Assembly (NCBI RefSeq): GCF_000719095.1
Contig: NZ_JOEH01000001.1
Span: 248,001-312,000 of the forward strand
DNA: 64,000 nt
Source of the DNA: Streptacidiphilus jeojiense
Lineage (GTDB): Bacteria; Actinomycetota; Actinomycetes; Streptomycetales; Streptomycetaceae
Direction: 5' to 3'
In this document: positions 44,907 through 54,129 of the stretch, piece after piece
Numbering within the stretch: position 1 is the first letter of the stretch
Layout: the number at the start of each line of letters is the position of its first letter
Notes under the pieces: generated by a model
Database searches by the model: none
The model's input: only the letters and a program-made list of their open reading frames with translations
What the model was told of the DNA's origin: nothing
Position numbers and translations under genes: made by a program

Positions 44907-46347
44907 CCGCCACGATCAGCAGCAGCGCGACGGCGACGAACAGCGCCGCCACGCCCATGGCGTCGGCCACCCCGTGCGCGAACAGGGCGTGCGGGGAGCG
45001 TCCGCCGGAGTGCCGGGTGGCCGAGGCGAACACCGTCAGCAGCAGCGCGGTGCCCAGCGCGCCGCCCATCTGCTGCATGGACTGCAGCGTCCCGGCCGCC
45101 GCACCGGACTCCTCCGGACGGACCCCGCCCAGGATGGTGAGGCTCAGCGGCACCATGGTGCAGCCCGCGCCCAGGCCGAACAGCACCATCGGCACCAGGA
45201 TGCCCGGGGCGAAGCCGGTGTCGGCGCCGACCCGGCTGAGCAGCAGCAGCCCGGCGGCGAGCAGCACCGGCGCCCCGTAGAGGAAGGGCCGCGCACCGGT
45301 CCTGGGCACCAGCCTCGGGACGATCCGCGCGCCGGCGAAGAGCAGCAGCACCAGCGGCAGGAACGCGGCGCCGGTCTGCAGGGCGCTGTAGCCGAGGACG
45401 TTCTGGAGGTACTGGGTGACGAAGAAGAACATCCCGAACATGCCCGCGGCCAGCATCAGCATGGCCAGGTAACCGCCGCCACTGGCCCGCCGGGTGAGCA
45501 GGTGCAGCGGCAGCAGCGGCCGGGCGGTGCGGGACTCGATCACCACGAACGCGCCGAGCAGCAGTACGGCGGCCGCGAAGCAGCCGAGCGTGGAGGCCGC
45601 GCCCCAGCCCGCGGTGGCGGCCCGGATGAAGCCGTAGACCAGCGACGCGCTGCCGAGGGTGGCGGTGACCGCACCCGGCAGGTCGAAGCGGCTCGGGTGG
45701 CGTTCCGGCTCGCGGATCAGCCTGGGTGCGAGCAGCACCACCGCCAGCCCGAACGGGATGTTGATGAACATGACGGAGCGCCAGGAGAAGGCCGAGGTCA
45801 GCACTCCGCCGAGGATCATGCCGACGGCGCCGCCGCCGGCCGACATGCTGGAGTACAGCCCGATGGCGCGGGCCCGCTGCCCGGCGTCCGGGTAGTTGCT
45901 GACGATCAGGGCCAGCGTGCTGGGCGCCGCCACGGCCGCGCCGACGCCCTGGGCGGCGCGGGCCACCAGCAGCATGGTCGGGGTGGTGGCCAGGCCGCCG
46001 AGCAGCGAGGCCAGGGTGAACAGGGCGATGCCCGCGGTGAGCAGCCGTCGCCGTCCGAGGATGTCGCCCGCGCGGCCGCCGAGGAGCAGCAGCCCGCCGA
46101 AGGTCAGCAGGTAGATGTTCGGCACCCAGGACAGCCCTGCCGCGGAGAAGTGCAGGCTGCGCTGGATGCCGGGGAGTGCGATGGAGACCACGGTGGCGTC
46201 CAGGACGACCATCAACTGGCAGATGAGGATCACCGCGAGGGCGAGCCCTGGGCGCGGTGGCCGCCGCCCGGTACCGTCCTCACCAGGCGGATCAGCCCGG
46301 ACGTCTTGGGTTGCGGTGGTGACGGGAGCGATGATGTTCTCGGGCAT
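44806..46347 (-). CDS. DHA2-type MFS drug efflux transporter (14 helices)
   Basis: 513 aa from ATG at 46347. Motif A LLLGGRAGDILGRRRLL and motif C-like GLYSSMSAGGGAVGMILGGVLTSAFSWRSVMFINIPFGL mark the EmrB/QacA branch, with the Asp of helix 1 in LMVVLDATVVSIALPGI. It would export cationic or hydrophobic drugs using the proton gradient. The 3' end overlaps DUF4126 by 101 bp, tail to tail. It is divergent from the TetR gene and carries an operator inside its promoter spacer. Confidence 0.93.
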   Translation of the reverse strand: MPENIIAPVTTATQDVRADPPGEDGTGRRPPRPGLALAVILICQLMVVLDATVVSIALPGIQRSLHFSAAGLSWVPNIYLLTFGGLLLLGGRAGDILGRRRLLTAGIALFTLASLLGGLATTPTMLLVARAAQGVGAAVAAPSTLALIVSNYPDAGQRARAIGLYSSMSAGGGAVGMILGGVLTSAFSWRSVMFINIPFGLAVVLLAPRLIREPERHPSRFDLPGAVTATLGSASLVYGFIRAATAGWGAASTLGCFAAAVLLLGAFVVIESRTARPLLPLHLLTRRASGGGYLAMLMLAAGMFGMFFFVTQYLQNVLGYSALQTGAAFLPLVLLLFAGARIVPRLVPRTGARPFLYGAPVLLAAGLLLLSRVGADTGFAPGILVPMVLFGLGAGCTMVPLSLTILGGVRPEESGAAAGTLQSMQQMGGALGTALLLTVFASATRHSGGRSPHALFAHGVADAMGVAALFVAVALLLIVAVIRPSGRPRPDAAGPVAAGAPAAVSGSGGSGSR

Positions 46348-46385
46348 GGCTCTCCCATGAGGTCATGACGAGGAAGGGAACAAAG

Positions 46386-46441
46386 CGGAGAGAGTCTCCG
46401 GTTCCAAGAACAACGATACGGAGATACTCTCCGTTTATCAA
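46386..46441. promoter_or_regulatory. MFS promoter with twin CGGAGANNNTCTCCG operators
   Basis: Two dyads share the consensus CGGAGA-N3-TCTCCG: 46386-46400, and 46419-46433, which extends to ACGGAGA/TCTCCGT. Centres are 33 bp apart, three helical turns. On the minus strand TTGATA (46441-46436), a 17-bp spacer and TATCGT (46418-46413) form a promoter for the transporter. The second operator fills that spacer, and the first lies just downstream of the predicted transcript start, so TetR binding should block initiation directly. The TetR gene starts at 46456 and is probably autoregulated. Confidence 0.85.
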
Positions 46442-46455
46442 CCCTGGGATGAACG

Positions 46456-47028
46456 ATGACCGTGCCGCCGTCTCCACCGGCCCGCCCGATGCGCGCCGAC
46501 GCCCGTCGCAACTACGAGCGACTGGTCTCGGCCGCCACCGAGGCGTTCCTGGAGAACGGCGCCGACGCCTCCCTGGACGACATCGCCAAGCGTGCGGGCG
46601 TCGGCCCGGGCACCCTGTACCGGCACTTCCCGGCCCGGCAGAACCTGATCGACGCGGTGCTGGACCGGTGGATGGCCTCGGTGCTGACCGAGGCCGAGCC
46701 GCTGCTCGAGGCGGCCGACCCGGCCGAGGCCCTCGCCGTGTGGCTGCGCAGGCTGGTCTCCCACGTCTACCGCTTCCGCGGGCTCTCCAGCGCGTTGATC
46801 CCGCCCGAGGACAAGATGAAGGGCGACTCCCCCGGCTGGGTGCTGCACAGCACCTCCGAGCAGTTGCTCGCGCGCGCCCAGCAGAGCGGTCAGATCCGCT
46901 CCGACGTCGTCATCAAGGAAGTGATGATGCTGGTCAGCGGTGTCACCTGGGCCTGCACCAGCGGCAAGGAGGTCGACGCCGACCGGCTGATCGACCTGAT
47001 CATGAACGGCCTGCGGGTGCGGGACTGA
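46456..47028 (+). CDS. TetR-family repressor of the divergent MFS pump
   Basis: 190 aa from ATG at 46456. The N-terminal HTH is ASLDDIAKRAGVGPGTLYRHFPARQNLIDAV (~38-68). The ligand-binding half is helical, ending in VMMLVSGVTWACTSGKEVDADRLIDLIMNGL, a pattern seen in regulators named SbtR-like. The divergent layout and two matching operators between the genes give its target with good confidence; the inducing ligand is unknown. Confidence 0.92.
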   Translation: MTVPPSPPARPMRADARRNYERLVSAATEAFLENGADASLDDIAKRAGVGPGTLYRHFPARQNLIDAVLDRWMASVLTEAEPLLEAADPAEALAVWLRRLVSHVYRFRGLSSALIPPEDKMKGDSPGWVLHSTSEQLLARAQQSGQIRSDVVIKEVMMLVSGVTWACTSGKEVDADRLIDLIMNGLRVRD

Positions 47029-47059
47029 GCGCTCCCCGCGGCGCATAGGATCAGTGCCC

Positions 47060-48517
47060 ATGGCACGAATCGTCGTCATCGGCGCAGGTATGGGCGGGCT
47101 CGCGGCAGCGGCACGGCTGGCCACGGTGGGCCACCGGGTCACCGTGTGCGAGGCAGCCGACAGCCACGGCGGCATGGTCGGGCAGTACCGGCGCGAGGGG
47201 TTCGGCTTCGACACCGGCCCCACCCTGCTCACCCTGCCCGCCGTCTACCGCGACCTGATGCTGAAGACCGGCCGCACCCGGCTGGAGGACGAGGTCGAGC
47301 TGCGCTCGGTGGAGCCGGCCGCCGTGCACCGGCTGCCGGACGGGACCACGGTCGAACTGGCCAACGCCTCCCGGGCCCGGGTGGTCCAGTCCCTGGACCA
47401 GGCGCTGGGCGACGGCGCTGGCCTGCGCTGGGGCGAGATGCTGGAGCGCGGACGGGCGGTGTGGGAGGCCACCCGCCGCCCGCTGCTGGAGGAACCGCTG
47501 CCGGACGATCCGTCAGCCCTGCACCAGGATCCCTACCCCTTCCCGTCGCCCCGGCGCGGCCTGTTCCGCCGGCCGCTCCCGCCGCAGGGCCTGGCCGACG
47601 TCGCCGGACGCGAACTGCGCCACCCCGGGCTGACCGCGCTGCTGGACGAGTACGCGCTGCGCTTCGGCTTCGACCCGCGCCGGGCCCCGGCCTCGCTGAC
47701 GGCGATCCCGTACATGGAGCAGAGCTTCGGCATCTGGTACGTCACCGGCGGGATGCGCGCCCTCGCCGACGCGGTGCTGCGCCGCTGCGAGCAGCGCCGG
47801 GTGGAGCTGCGCTTCGACACCCGGGTCCAGCAGCTTCTCGGCGACGACGACCGGGTCGACGGCGTGCTGCTGGAGGACGGCAGCAAGCTGGACGCCGATG
47901 TGGTGGTCGCCGACACCGACCCGGGAGCGCTCGGCGCCGCCGTCGAGCAGCCGACCGCCGAGGCCGCGCCGGGCCGGTTCACCGTGCTGCTCGCGCTGCG
48001 CGGCGCGCGTCCCGCCGGGACGGCGCACCGTACCGTCGTGCACGCCGCCGATCGGCTGGACCAGCTGGACGCGCTGTTCTCGGAGTCACCGCGGCTGTGC
48101 GAGCGCCCCACCGTGCAGCTGCTGCGTCCTGACGATGCGACACTCGCGCCCGCCGGGCACGAGGCCGCCGTGCTCACGGTGACCGTCCCGGCCCACGGCC
48201 GGCTGGACTGGACCGCGGCCGGCCGCGCCGAGGCCTACGCCGACGCCGTCCTCGCCCACGCCGCCCCCGAACTGCGGGAGCGGATGCTGTGGCGCGAGGT
48301 CCGCACCCCCGCCGACACCGAGGCCCGGACCGGTGCGACCGGCGGCTCCGTCCCCGGCCCGGCGCTGGCCGGCGGCGGTGGCGACTGGCTCCACGCCGCC
48401 AACCGCGCCGCCAGGACCGGCCTCTACCTGGTCGGCGGCGCGGCGCACCCGGGCGGCGGGCTGGCCGGGGTGGGCATGTCGGCGGCGGTCACCGCGGAGC
48501 TGATCGGCACGCCGTGA
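47060..48517 (+). CDS. Phytoene desaturase-like FAD-dependent oxidoreductase
   Basis: 485 aa from ATG at 47060; a GTG 6 bp upstream is an alternative. The FAD dinucleotide fold is VIGAGMGGLAAAARLATVGHRVTVCEA, followed by RREGFGFDTGPTLLTLPAVYRDL typical of CrtI-like enzymes, the middle YVTGGMRALADAVLRRC and the C-terminal YLVGGAAHPGGGLAGVGMSAAVTAELIG. It should oxidise or saturate an isoprenoid or similar hydrophobic substrate. No other carotenoid gene is near, though a polyprenyl synthase is 2 kb away across metF. Catalytic target unknown. Confidence 0.85.
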   Translation: MARIVVIGAGMGGLAAAARLATVGHRVTVCEAADSHGGMVGQYRREGFGFDTGPTLLTLPAVYRDLMLKTGRTRLEDEVELRSVEPAAVHRLPDGTTVELANASRARVVQSLDQALGDGAGLRWGEMLERGRAVWEATRRPLLEEPLPDDPSALHQDPYPFPSPRRGLFRRPLPPQGLADVAGRELRHPGLTALLDEYALRFGFDPRRAPASLTAIPYMEQSFGIWYVTGGMRALADAVLRRCEQRRVELRFDTRVQQLLGDDDRVDGVLLEDGSKLDADVVVADTDPGALGAAVEQPTAEAAPGRFTVLLALRGARPAGTAHRTVVHAADRLDQLDALFSESPRLCERPTVQLLRPDDATLAPAGHEAAVLTVTVPAHGRLDWTAAGRAEAYADAVLAHAAPELRERMLWREVRTPADTEARTGATGGSVPGPALAGGGGDWLHAANRAARTGLYLVGGAAHPGGGLAGVGMSAAVTAELIGTP

Positions 48518-48535
48518 CCCGGCGTCAGCCCGGCG

Positions 48536-49456
48536 TCAGCCGTACTGCTGCTGCCAGGTCTCCTGGCCGGCCGGCTGCGGCTGTTCGACGGGCTGCGGCT
48601 GCTCCTGCTGGTAGCCGTACTGGTACTGCTGCTCGTAGGAGGCCGAGGGGTCGTACGCCTGCGCCTGCTGCTGGTACTGCTGCTCGTAGCCGTAGGAGTA
48701 GTCGGCCTGCGGCGCGTACTGCTGCTGCTCCGCCGGCTGGACCGGGAAGCCGTTGGTGTCGTACTGGACCTGCGGCTGCGCCTGGGCGTACGCGGGCTGC
48801 GCGTACTCCTGGTATTGGTACCCGTAGTCCTGCTGCGGGTAGTCGGTGTAGGGGGTCTCCGGGTAGGGCGTCCCGGCGTACTGGCCCTCTGCGTACTGGC
48901 CCTCGGTGTACTGGCCCTGGGCGTACTGCGGCTCGGCGTACGGGGTCTCGCCGTAGGGGGTCCCGGCGTACTCCGGGTAGGGCAGCTGCTGGGGGTCCTC
49001 CCCCGCCGCCTCCTGCTCGAAGACCGCGGGGTCGTAGGCGATCGTCGGGGGCGCCTCCTCGATCGGGCCGACCTCGCCGACCCGGACCGCCTCCCCGCGC
49101 CCGTCCCCGTCGCCGACCGGTGCGGGCTCGCCCGCCGGGAAGACGCTCGCCAGCAGCGGCACCCCCGCCAGCGGTCCCGGCAGCGACCCGTCCTGGGAGC
49201 GGAGCGACCAGTGGCTGGCGGCGCCGGTCTTCACCGAGCGGGTGACCAGGTACTGACCCGCACCGAAGGCCACCACCCCGCCGCCGATCAGCGGCAGGGA
49301 CCCCTGCGCCACACCCGCCACCAGCGCGAGGAAGCCGACCAGCGCCAGCACCCGCCAGTGCGGCGCGGCCCGGTGCTGCAGCAGCAGCTCCCCCAGCAGC
49401 CACAGCGCGACCAGCGCGAACGCGGCGTAGAGCACCGCAAGTCCGATGACTCCCAC
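48536..49456 (-). CDS. Membrane protein with a long Tyr/Gln-rich low-complexity tail
   Basis: 306 aa from GTG at 49456 with GAGGTAGG about 6 nt upstream. Helices GVIGLAVLYAAFALVALWLLGELLL, WRVLALVGFLALVAGVAQG and LIGGGVVAFGAGQYLV occupy the first ~75 residues. A 70-residue acidic Pro/Gly stretch follows, and then from ~155 to the end the sequence is built from short Tyr-centred units (EPQYAQGQY, TEGQYAEGQYAGTPYPETPY, QQQYAPQADYSYGYEQQYQQQ) with almost no Lys or Arg. No family recognised. The tail has the composition of prion-like, phase-separating sequences. Confidence 0.75.
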   Translation of the reverse strand: MGVIGLAVLYAAFALVALWLLGELLLQHRAAPHWRVLALVGFLALVAGVAQGSLPLIGGGVVAFGAGQYLVTRSVKTGAASHWSLRSQDGSLPGPLAGVPLLASVFPAGEPAPVGDGDGRGEAVRVGEVGPIEEAPPTIAYDPAVFEQEAAGEDPQQLPYPEYAGTPYGETPYAEPQYAQGQYTEGQYAEGQYAGTPYPETPYTDYPQQDYGYQYQEYAQPAYAQAQPQVQYDTNGFPVQPAEQQQYAPQADYSYGYEQQYQQQAQAYDPSASYEQQYQYGYQQEQPQPVEQPQPAGQETWQQQYG

Positions 49457-49516
49457 GGGCTTACCTACCTCTGCCTGCAACGGGCACGGCCGTGCCCCTG
49501 CGCACCACGGTACCGT

Positions 49517-50434
49517 TCAGCCCCTGCGGTCAAGGCCGAGGTTCTGATAGATCTCCGTGGTCACCGTCGAGAAGTTCATGGTCATGAAGTGCAGCCCCGG
49601 GGTGCCCTCGGCGAGCAGCCTGCGGCACATCTCGGTGGCGTAGTCGATGCCGATCGCGCGCACCGCCTGCGGGTCCTCCTCGGCCGCCAGCAGCCGGTCG
49701 GCGAACTGCTGCGGGATCACAGCGTTGCTGAGCGTGGGGATGCGTCGCAGCGAGCGGACCGAGGTCACCGGCATGATCTCCGGGATGATCGGGGTGTCGC
49801 AGCCGGCCGCCGCGACCCGGTCCCGGAACCGCAGGTAGTCGTCCACGTCGAAGAACATCTGGGTGATCGCGTAGTCCGCGCCGGCCCGGCACTTGGCGAC
49901 GAAGTGCCGGATGTCCTCGTCCCAGTCGGACGACCGCGGGTGCATCTCCGGGAAGGCGGCGACGCCGACGCAGAAGTCGCCCGACTCCTTGATCAGCCGG
50001 ACCAGGTCGGAGGCGTACTCCGGTCCCTGCGGGTGCTTGACCCACTCGCCCAGCGGGTCGCCCGGCGGGTCCCCGCGCAGCGCCAGGATGTTGCGCACGC
50101 CCTGGTCCGCGTAGTGGCCGAGGATGTTGCGCAGCTCGGCGACGCTGTGGTCGACCGCGGTCAGATGGGCGACGGGTGTGAGCGTCGTCTCCTGGGTGAT
50201 CCGCCCGGTGATGTTGATGGTGCGGCCGCGGGTGGATCCGCCGGCGCCGTAGGTCACGCTGACGAAGGTCGGCGCGAGACCCTCCAGCCTCCGGATCGCC
50301 TTCCACAGCCCGACCTCCGCCTCCGCGCTGCGGGGCGGCATGAACTCGAAGGAGTAGGAGCACTTGCCCGCCGCCAGGAGCTCCCGGATGGAGGGCTTGC
50401 TGTCGTGCCGGACGCTTGAGGTACCGAGGGCCAT
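49517..50434 (-). CDS. metF: Methylenetetrahydrofolate reductase
   Basis: 305 aa from ATG at 50434. TIM-barrel flavoprotein reducing 5,10-methylene-THF to 5-methyl-THF for methionine synthesis. Family motifs: [60 protein letters not shown], the catalytic/flavin-contact segment [21 protein letters not shown] and [15 protein letters not shown]. It is divergent from the polyprenyl synthase gene. No riboswitch was seen upstream. Confidence 0.96.
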   Translation of the reverse strand: MALGTSSVRHDSKPSIRELLAAGKCSYSFEFMPPRSAEAEVGLWKAIRRLEGLAPTFVSVTYGAGGSTRGRTINITGRITQETTLTPVAHLTAVDHSVAELRNILGHYADQGVRNILALRGDPPGDPLGEWVKHPQGPEYASDLVRLIKESGDFCVGVAAFPEMHPRSSDWDEDIRHFVAKCRAGADYAITQMFFDVDDYLRFRDRVAAAGCDTPIIPEIMPVTSVRSLRRIPTLSNAVIPQQFADRLLAAEEDPQAVRAIGIDYATEMCRRLLAEGTPGLHFMTMNFSTVTTEIYQNLGLDRRG

Positions 50435-50586
50435 GCAGGCAGATTAGCGGCCGTTGGAACCGATGCCGAAACGTCCGTCCACCTACTGATACCGCTCCGG
50501 GCGGGCTCCGGGTGGGGATGCGCTCACCGGACCCGCGGACCCCTCGCGTTACGCTGGCTGCTCCCGTACCCGCTCGGAGCCCGCCG

Positions 50587-51726
50587 GTGTCCCTCACCCA
50601 TCCTGTCCCCCCGATCGACCTCGCCCGCGTTCCGGGCAGCCCGGTCGACGAGGAACTGCTGCGTTCCCGGGTGGACCGGACCCTGGACCGCTTCCTGGAC
50701 CGCCAGGAGGCGGTGCTGGCGACGGTGTCGCCGGAGCTGGGCCCGCTGACCGGCACCGTGCGGGCGTTCCTGGACAGCGGCGGGAAGCGGCTGCGGCCCG
50801 CCTTCTGCTACTGGGGCTGGCGCGGGGCCGGCGGCGCCCGGGACGACGACGCCGCGGTGGCCGCCTGCTCGGCGCTGGAGCTGCTGCAGGCCAGCGCGCT
50901 GGTGCACGACGACCTGATAGACCGCAGCGCCACCCGGCGCGGGCTGCCGTCGGTGCACCGCCGATTCGAGGCCCTGCACGGCGAGCAGGGCTGGCACGGG
51001 GACGGCGCGCGGTTCGGGGCCGCCTCCGCGCTGCTGCTCGGCGACCTGCTGCTGGCCTGGTGCGACGAACTGCTCTGGGGCAGCGGGCTGCCGCTGGCGG
51101 CGGTGCGCCGGGCCAAGCCGGTGTTCGACCTGATGCGGACCGAGGTGATGGCGGGCCAGTACCTCGACCTGCTGGAGCCGGCCAGCGCGGGCCTCGCCGG
51201 GGCGGACCGCGAGGACGCGATCGACCGGGCCCGGACGGTGGTGCACTACAAGGCGGCCAAGTACACCGTGGAGCGCCCGCTCCAGATCGGCGGGCTGCTC
51301 GCCGGTGCGGATCCGGCCCTGACGGCCGCCTACGCCGCGTTCGGGCTGCCGCTCGGCGAGGCGTTCCAGCTCCGGGACGACCTGCTGGGCGTCTTCGGCG
51401 ACCCCGAGGTCACCGGAAAGCCCGCCGGGGACGACCTGCGGGAGGGAAAGCGCACGCTGCTGGTGGCCGAGGCCTCGGCGGCCTGCTCGGCGGGGGACGC
51501 CGGGCTGCTGGACGAACTGCTGGGAGCGCCGGACCTGGGCGACCACGAGGTGGGGCTGCTGCGGGCGGCGATCGTGCGCAGTGGCGCACCGGAGCGGGTC
51601 GAGCAGCGGATCGCCGCGCTCCGCGGGGAAGCGTTGGCGGCGTTGGAGGCTGCGCCGCTGGTGGAGCCGGAGGCCCGGAGGGTGCTGCGGCGGCTGGCGG
51701 GGGCGGCTACCGCACGTCGGTACTGA
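50587..51726 (+). CDS. Polyprenyl (geranylgeranyl/farnesyl-type) diphosphate synthase
   Basis: 379 aa from GTG at 50587, with GGAG about 9 nt upstream. The first Asp-rich motif is HDDLIDRSATRRG (D108-D112) and the second LRDDLLGVFGDPE (from D264), with GGKRLRPAFC at ~65-74 and KYTVERPLQIGG. Residues before the FARM (ALELLQASALV) include small side chains, so chain length could be C15-C20 or more and is not decided here. It lies next to metF as IdsA2 does to Rv2172c in M. tuberculosis (from memory). Confidence 0.93.
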   Translation: MSLTHPVPPIDLARVPGSPVDEELLRSRVDRTLDRFLDRQEAVLATVSPELGPLTGTVRAFLDSGGKRLRPAFCYWGWRGAGGARDDDAAVAACSALELLQASALVHDDLIDRSATRRGLPSVHRRFEALHGEQGWHGDGARFGAASALLLGDLLLAWCDELLWGSGLPLAAVRRAKPVFDLMRTEVMAGQYLDLLEPASAGLAGADREDAIDRARTVVHYKAAKYTVERPLQIGGLLAGADPALTAAYAAFGLPLGEAFQLRDDLLGVFGDPEVTGKPAGDDLREGKRTLLVAEASAACSAGDAGLLDELLGAPDLGDHEVGLLRAAIVRSGAPERVEQRIAALRGEALAALEAAPLVEPEARRVLRRLAGAATARRY

Positions 51727-51756
51727 AGCGCTCGCCTCGGCCGACGGTTGCTGTTC

Positions 51757-51804
51757 GCGCAGTTCCCCACGCCCCTAAAACAGAAGGGGCGCGGGGAACT
51801 GCGC
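51757..51804. terminator. Bidirectional terminator between polyprenyl synthase and thiE
   Basis: Left arm 51757-51776 and right arm 51785-51804 form a 20-bp stem with one G:A-type mismatch around an AAAACAGA-like loop. The right arm AGGGGCGCGGGGAACTGCGC is identical to the ileS terminator arm at 14420-14439. It sits between two convergent genes 6 bp before the thiE stop. Confidence 0.85.
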
Positions 51805-51810
51805 AAACGC

Positions 51811-52464
51811 TCAGCCCCGCTGACGTACACGTTCCGCCAAAGCTTCGGCCGCAGCATACGGATCCGCCGCCTCGGTCAGGGCCCGTACCACCACGATCCG
51901 TCGCGCCCCCGCGTCCAGCACCTGGTCCAGGTTCGAGGCATCGATCCCGCCGATGGCGAACCAGGGCCGCGCCGGTGCCTGCTTGGCCGCGTAGGAGACC
52001 AGCTCCAGACCCGGGGCGTGCCGCCCGGGCTTCGTCGGGGTGGGCCAGACCGGCCCCGTGCAGAAGTAGTCGACGCCCGGTTCGGTCAGCGCCGCGTCCA
52101 CCTCCGCCTCGGCGTGGCAGGAGCGGCCGATCAGAACGGACTCGCCGAGGATCGCCCGCGCCGCGGCCACCGGCAGGTCGTCCTGGCCGAGGTGCAGCAC
52201 GTCCGGGCGGGCCGCATGGGCCACGTCGGCGCGGTCGTTGACGGCCAGCAGCCGCCCGTGCCGACGGCAGGCGTCGGCGAAGACCTCCAGCGCCGCCAGC
52301 TCCTGCCGCGCCTCCAGCCCCTTGTCCCGCAGCTGGACGATGTCCACGCCGCCGGCCAGCACCGCGTCCAGGAACTCTGGCAGGTCCCCCTGCTCGCGCC
52401 GGGCGTCGGTGCACAGGTAGAGCCGGGCCTCGTCCAGCGCAGCCACCGCGGACGAACGGCTCAC
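51811..52464 (-). CDS. thiE: Thiamine-phosphate synthase
   Basis: 217 aa from GTG at 52464, overlapping the Rv2175c-family stop as GTGA. It joins HMP-PP and the thiazole phosphate to make TMP. Motifs: [79 protein letters not shown] and [11 protein letters not shown]. Its substrate-making partners thiO, thiS and thiG lie about 2 kb away on the other strand behind a TPP riboswitch. No THI box is seen immediately upstream of thiE itself. Confidence 0.94.
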   Translation of the reverse strand: MSRSSAVAALDEARLYLCTDARREQGDLPEFLDAVLAGGVDIVQLRDKGLEARQELAALEVFADACRRHGRLLAVNDRADVAHAARPDVLHLGQDDLPVAAARAILGESVLIGRSCHAEAEVDAALTEPGVDYFCTGPVWPTPTKPGRHAPGLELVSYAAKQAPARPWFAIGGIDASNLDQVLDAGARRIVVVRALTEAADPYAAAEALAERVRQRG

Positions 52465-52826
52465 AGCGCCATCGCCTGGGCGCGGCGCTTGACCTCGGTG
52501 CCGCGGTTCTCGTTCATGGCCTGGGCCGGGGTGCCGGGCAGCGAGGGGTCCTCGGTGAACAGCCACTCCAGGATCTCCTCGTCGGTGAACCCGGAGTCGT
52601 GCATCAGCGTCAGCAGGCCGCAGATGCCCTTCACGGTGCCGTTGGGGCCGATGAAGGCGGCCGGCACCATCAGGGCGTTGTTCTCGCCGCGGCGGACGGC
52701 GAGCAGGGTGCCGTCGTCGACGAGACGCCGGACCTTGGTCACCACCACCCCCCACTGCTCGGCGATGTCGGGGACGTTCATCCACGCGGGAATCAGGGCG
52801 TCAATCTTGGGATCAATCTGGCTCAC
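52461..52826 (-). CDS. Rv2175c-family DNA-binding protein
   Basis: 121 aa from ATG at 52826. A MerR/excisionase-like winged HTH is at ~16-40 ([24 protein letters not shown]), followed by [19 protein letters not shown] and the C-terminal helical domain [34 protein letters not shown]. In M. tuberculosis the homologue is phosphorylated by PknL, encoded next to it, which lowers DNA binding. Here a Ser/Thr kinase gene is 3.7 kb away. It is co-transcribed with thiE (4-bp overlap). Confidence 0.9.
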   Translation of the reverse strand: MSQIDPKIDALIPAWMNVPDIAEQWGVVVTKVRRLVDDGTLLAVRRGENNALMVPAAFIGPNGTVKGICGLLTLMHDSGFTDEEILEWLFTEDPSLPGTPAQAMNENRGTEVKRRAQAMAL

Positions 52827-52865
52827 GCCCTCAAGACTGCCATCCCCGGCCGCCCCCGCGCACCA

Positions 52866-54080
52866 TCAGGCCCGCACGGCGGCCTTGAGCTGGACCGCGG
52901 GGTCGGCCGCGAGCACCGGGTCGAGGGGAGTCCGCCGCTCCAGCAGCCGGCGTCCCTGGACCAGGTCGCGGGGGCGGTCCACCGTCAGCAGCGCCACCGG
53001 GACGCCGTCGCGCAGCCACAGCGCGCTCCAGTCGGCGGCCTCCGGGTCCCCGCGCCGGAGCAGGGTGTCGCCGGGGCGGTGGTGGCCGGCGTACTGGACC
53101 ATGCGGCCGAACTGCTCGGACCAGAAGTAGGGAACGGGGTCGTACTGCTGCTCGCCGCCGAGCGCGTTGGCGGCGGCGACCCGGGCGCCCTGCACCGCGT
53201 TGTCCCAGTGGTGGACCATCAGCCGGGTCCGGTAGCGGGCGGAGGGGAAGGAGGCGCAGTCGCCGACGGCCAGCACCCCCTCGGCCGAGGTCCGCAGCCG
53301 GTCGTCGGCCGCGATCGCGCCCCGGTCGTCCAGGACGATCCCGGAGCCGTCGAGCCAGCCGGTGTCGGGGCGGGCGCCGATGCCGACCACCACCGCGTCC
53401 GCGCCCAGCTCGGTGCCGTCGGTGAGCAGCACCGTCGCCCCGGGGTCGCCCTCCAGCCGGACGTCCCCGTCCACGATGCCGCCGACCGCGGCTCCGGTCC
53501 GCAGCTCGACGCCGGCCTCCGCGTACCAGCCGCGCATCCCCTCGGTGATCTCCGCCGGCAGCGCACCGGCCAGCGGCACCGGCGCCGCCTCGACCACGGT
53601 GACCTCGCAGCCCAGCCGCCGGGCCACGGTCGCAGCCTCGGCGCCGATCCAGCCGGCACCGACGACCACGATCCTGGCCCCAGGGCGCAGCGCGCCCTTC
53701 AGCGCGACGGCGTCGTCATGGGTGCGCAGCAGATGCCTCCGCGCGGACTGCCCGGGCAGGGCGACCGGGCGGGCCCCGGTCGCCAGCACCAGCCGGTCGT
53801 ACTCCAGCTCCCCGCCGTCGGTGCCCAGCACCCGCCGTACGGGGTCCAGCCCAGTGGCCCGGCGGCCGAGCAGCAACTCGATGCCCCGGCCCGGGAAGTC
53901 GATGTCGAAGCGCGAGTGCTCGGCCTTGCCGAGCAGCACGTCCTTGGAGAGCGGCGGCCGGTCGTAGGGCTGGTGCGGCTCGGCGCCCAGCAGCAGCACC
54001 TCCCCCTCGTGCCCCTGGTCCCGCAGCGCCACCGCTGTCTGCACCCCGGCCATCCCGGCCCCGACCACGACGATCCGCAT
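52866..54080 (-). CDS. Ferredoxin reductase-like FAD/NAD(P) oxidoreductase
   Basis: 404 aa from ATG at 54080. FAD fold VVVGAGMAGVQTAVALRDQGHEGEVLLLG at the N-terminus, with YDRPPLSKDVLLG; NAD(P) fold VVVGAGWIGAEAATVARRLGCEVTVVE at ~145-172; and a C-terminal domain with GVLAVGDCASF and the VPYFWSEQFG motif of the BphA4/rubredoxin-reductase group. It should pass electrons from NAD(P)H to a ferredoxin or P450 system not encoded here. It is divergent from the thiamine operon, about 50 bp from the riboswitch. Confidence 0.92.
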   Translation of the reverse strand: MRIVVVGAGMAGVQTAVALRDQGHEGEVLLLGAEPHQPYDRPPLSKDVLLGKAEHSRFDIDFPGRGIELLLGRRATGLDPVRRVLGTDGGELEYDRLVLATGARPVALPGQSARRHLLRTHDDAVALKGALRPGARIVVVGAGWIGAEAATVARRLGCEVTVVEAAPVPLAGALPAEITEGMRGWYAEAGVELRTGAAVGGIVDGDVRLEGDPGATVLLTDGTELGADAVVVGIGARPDTGWLDGSGIVLDDRGAIAADDRLRTSAEGVLAVGDCASFPSARYRTRLMVHHWDNAVQGARVAAANALGGEQQYDPVPYFWSEQFGRMVQYAGHHRPGDTLLRRGDPEAADWSALWLRDGVPVALLTVDRPRDLVQGRRLLERRTPLDPVLAADPAVQLKAAVRA

Positions 54081-54129
54081 CCCGTCACTCTACGGCCGAG
54101 CAGGCACGACTACAGTTGTGGGGACCATC

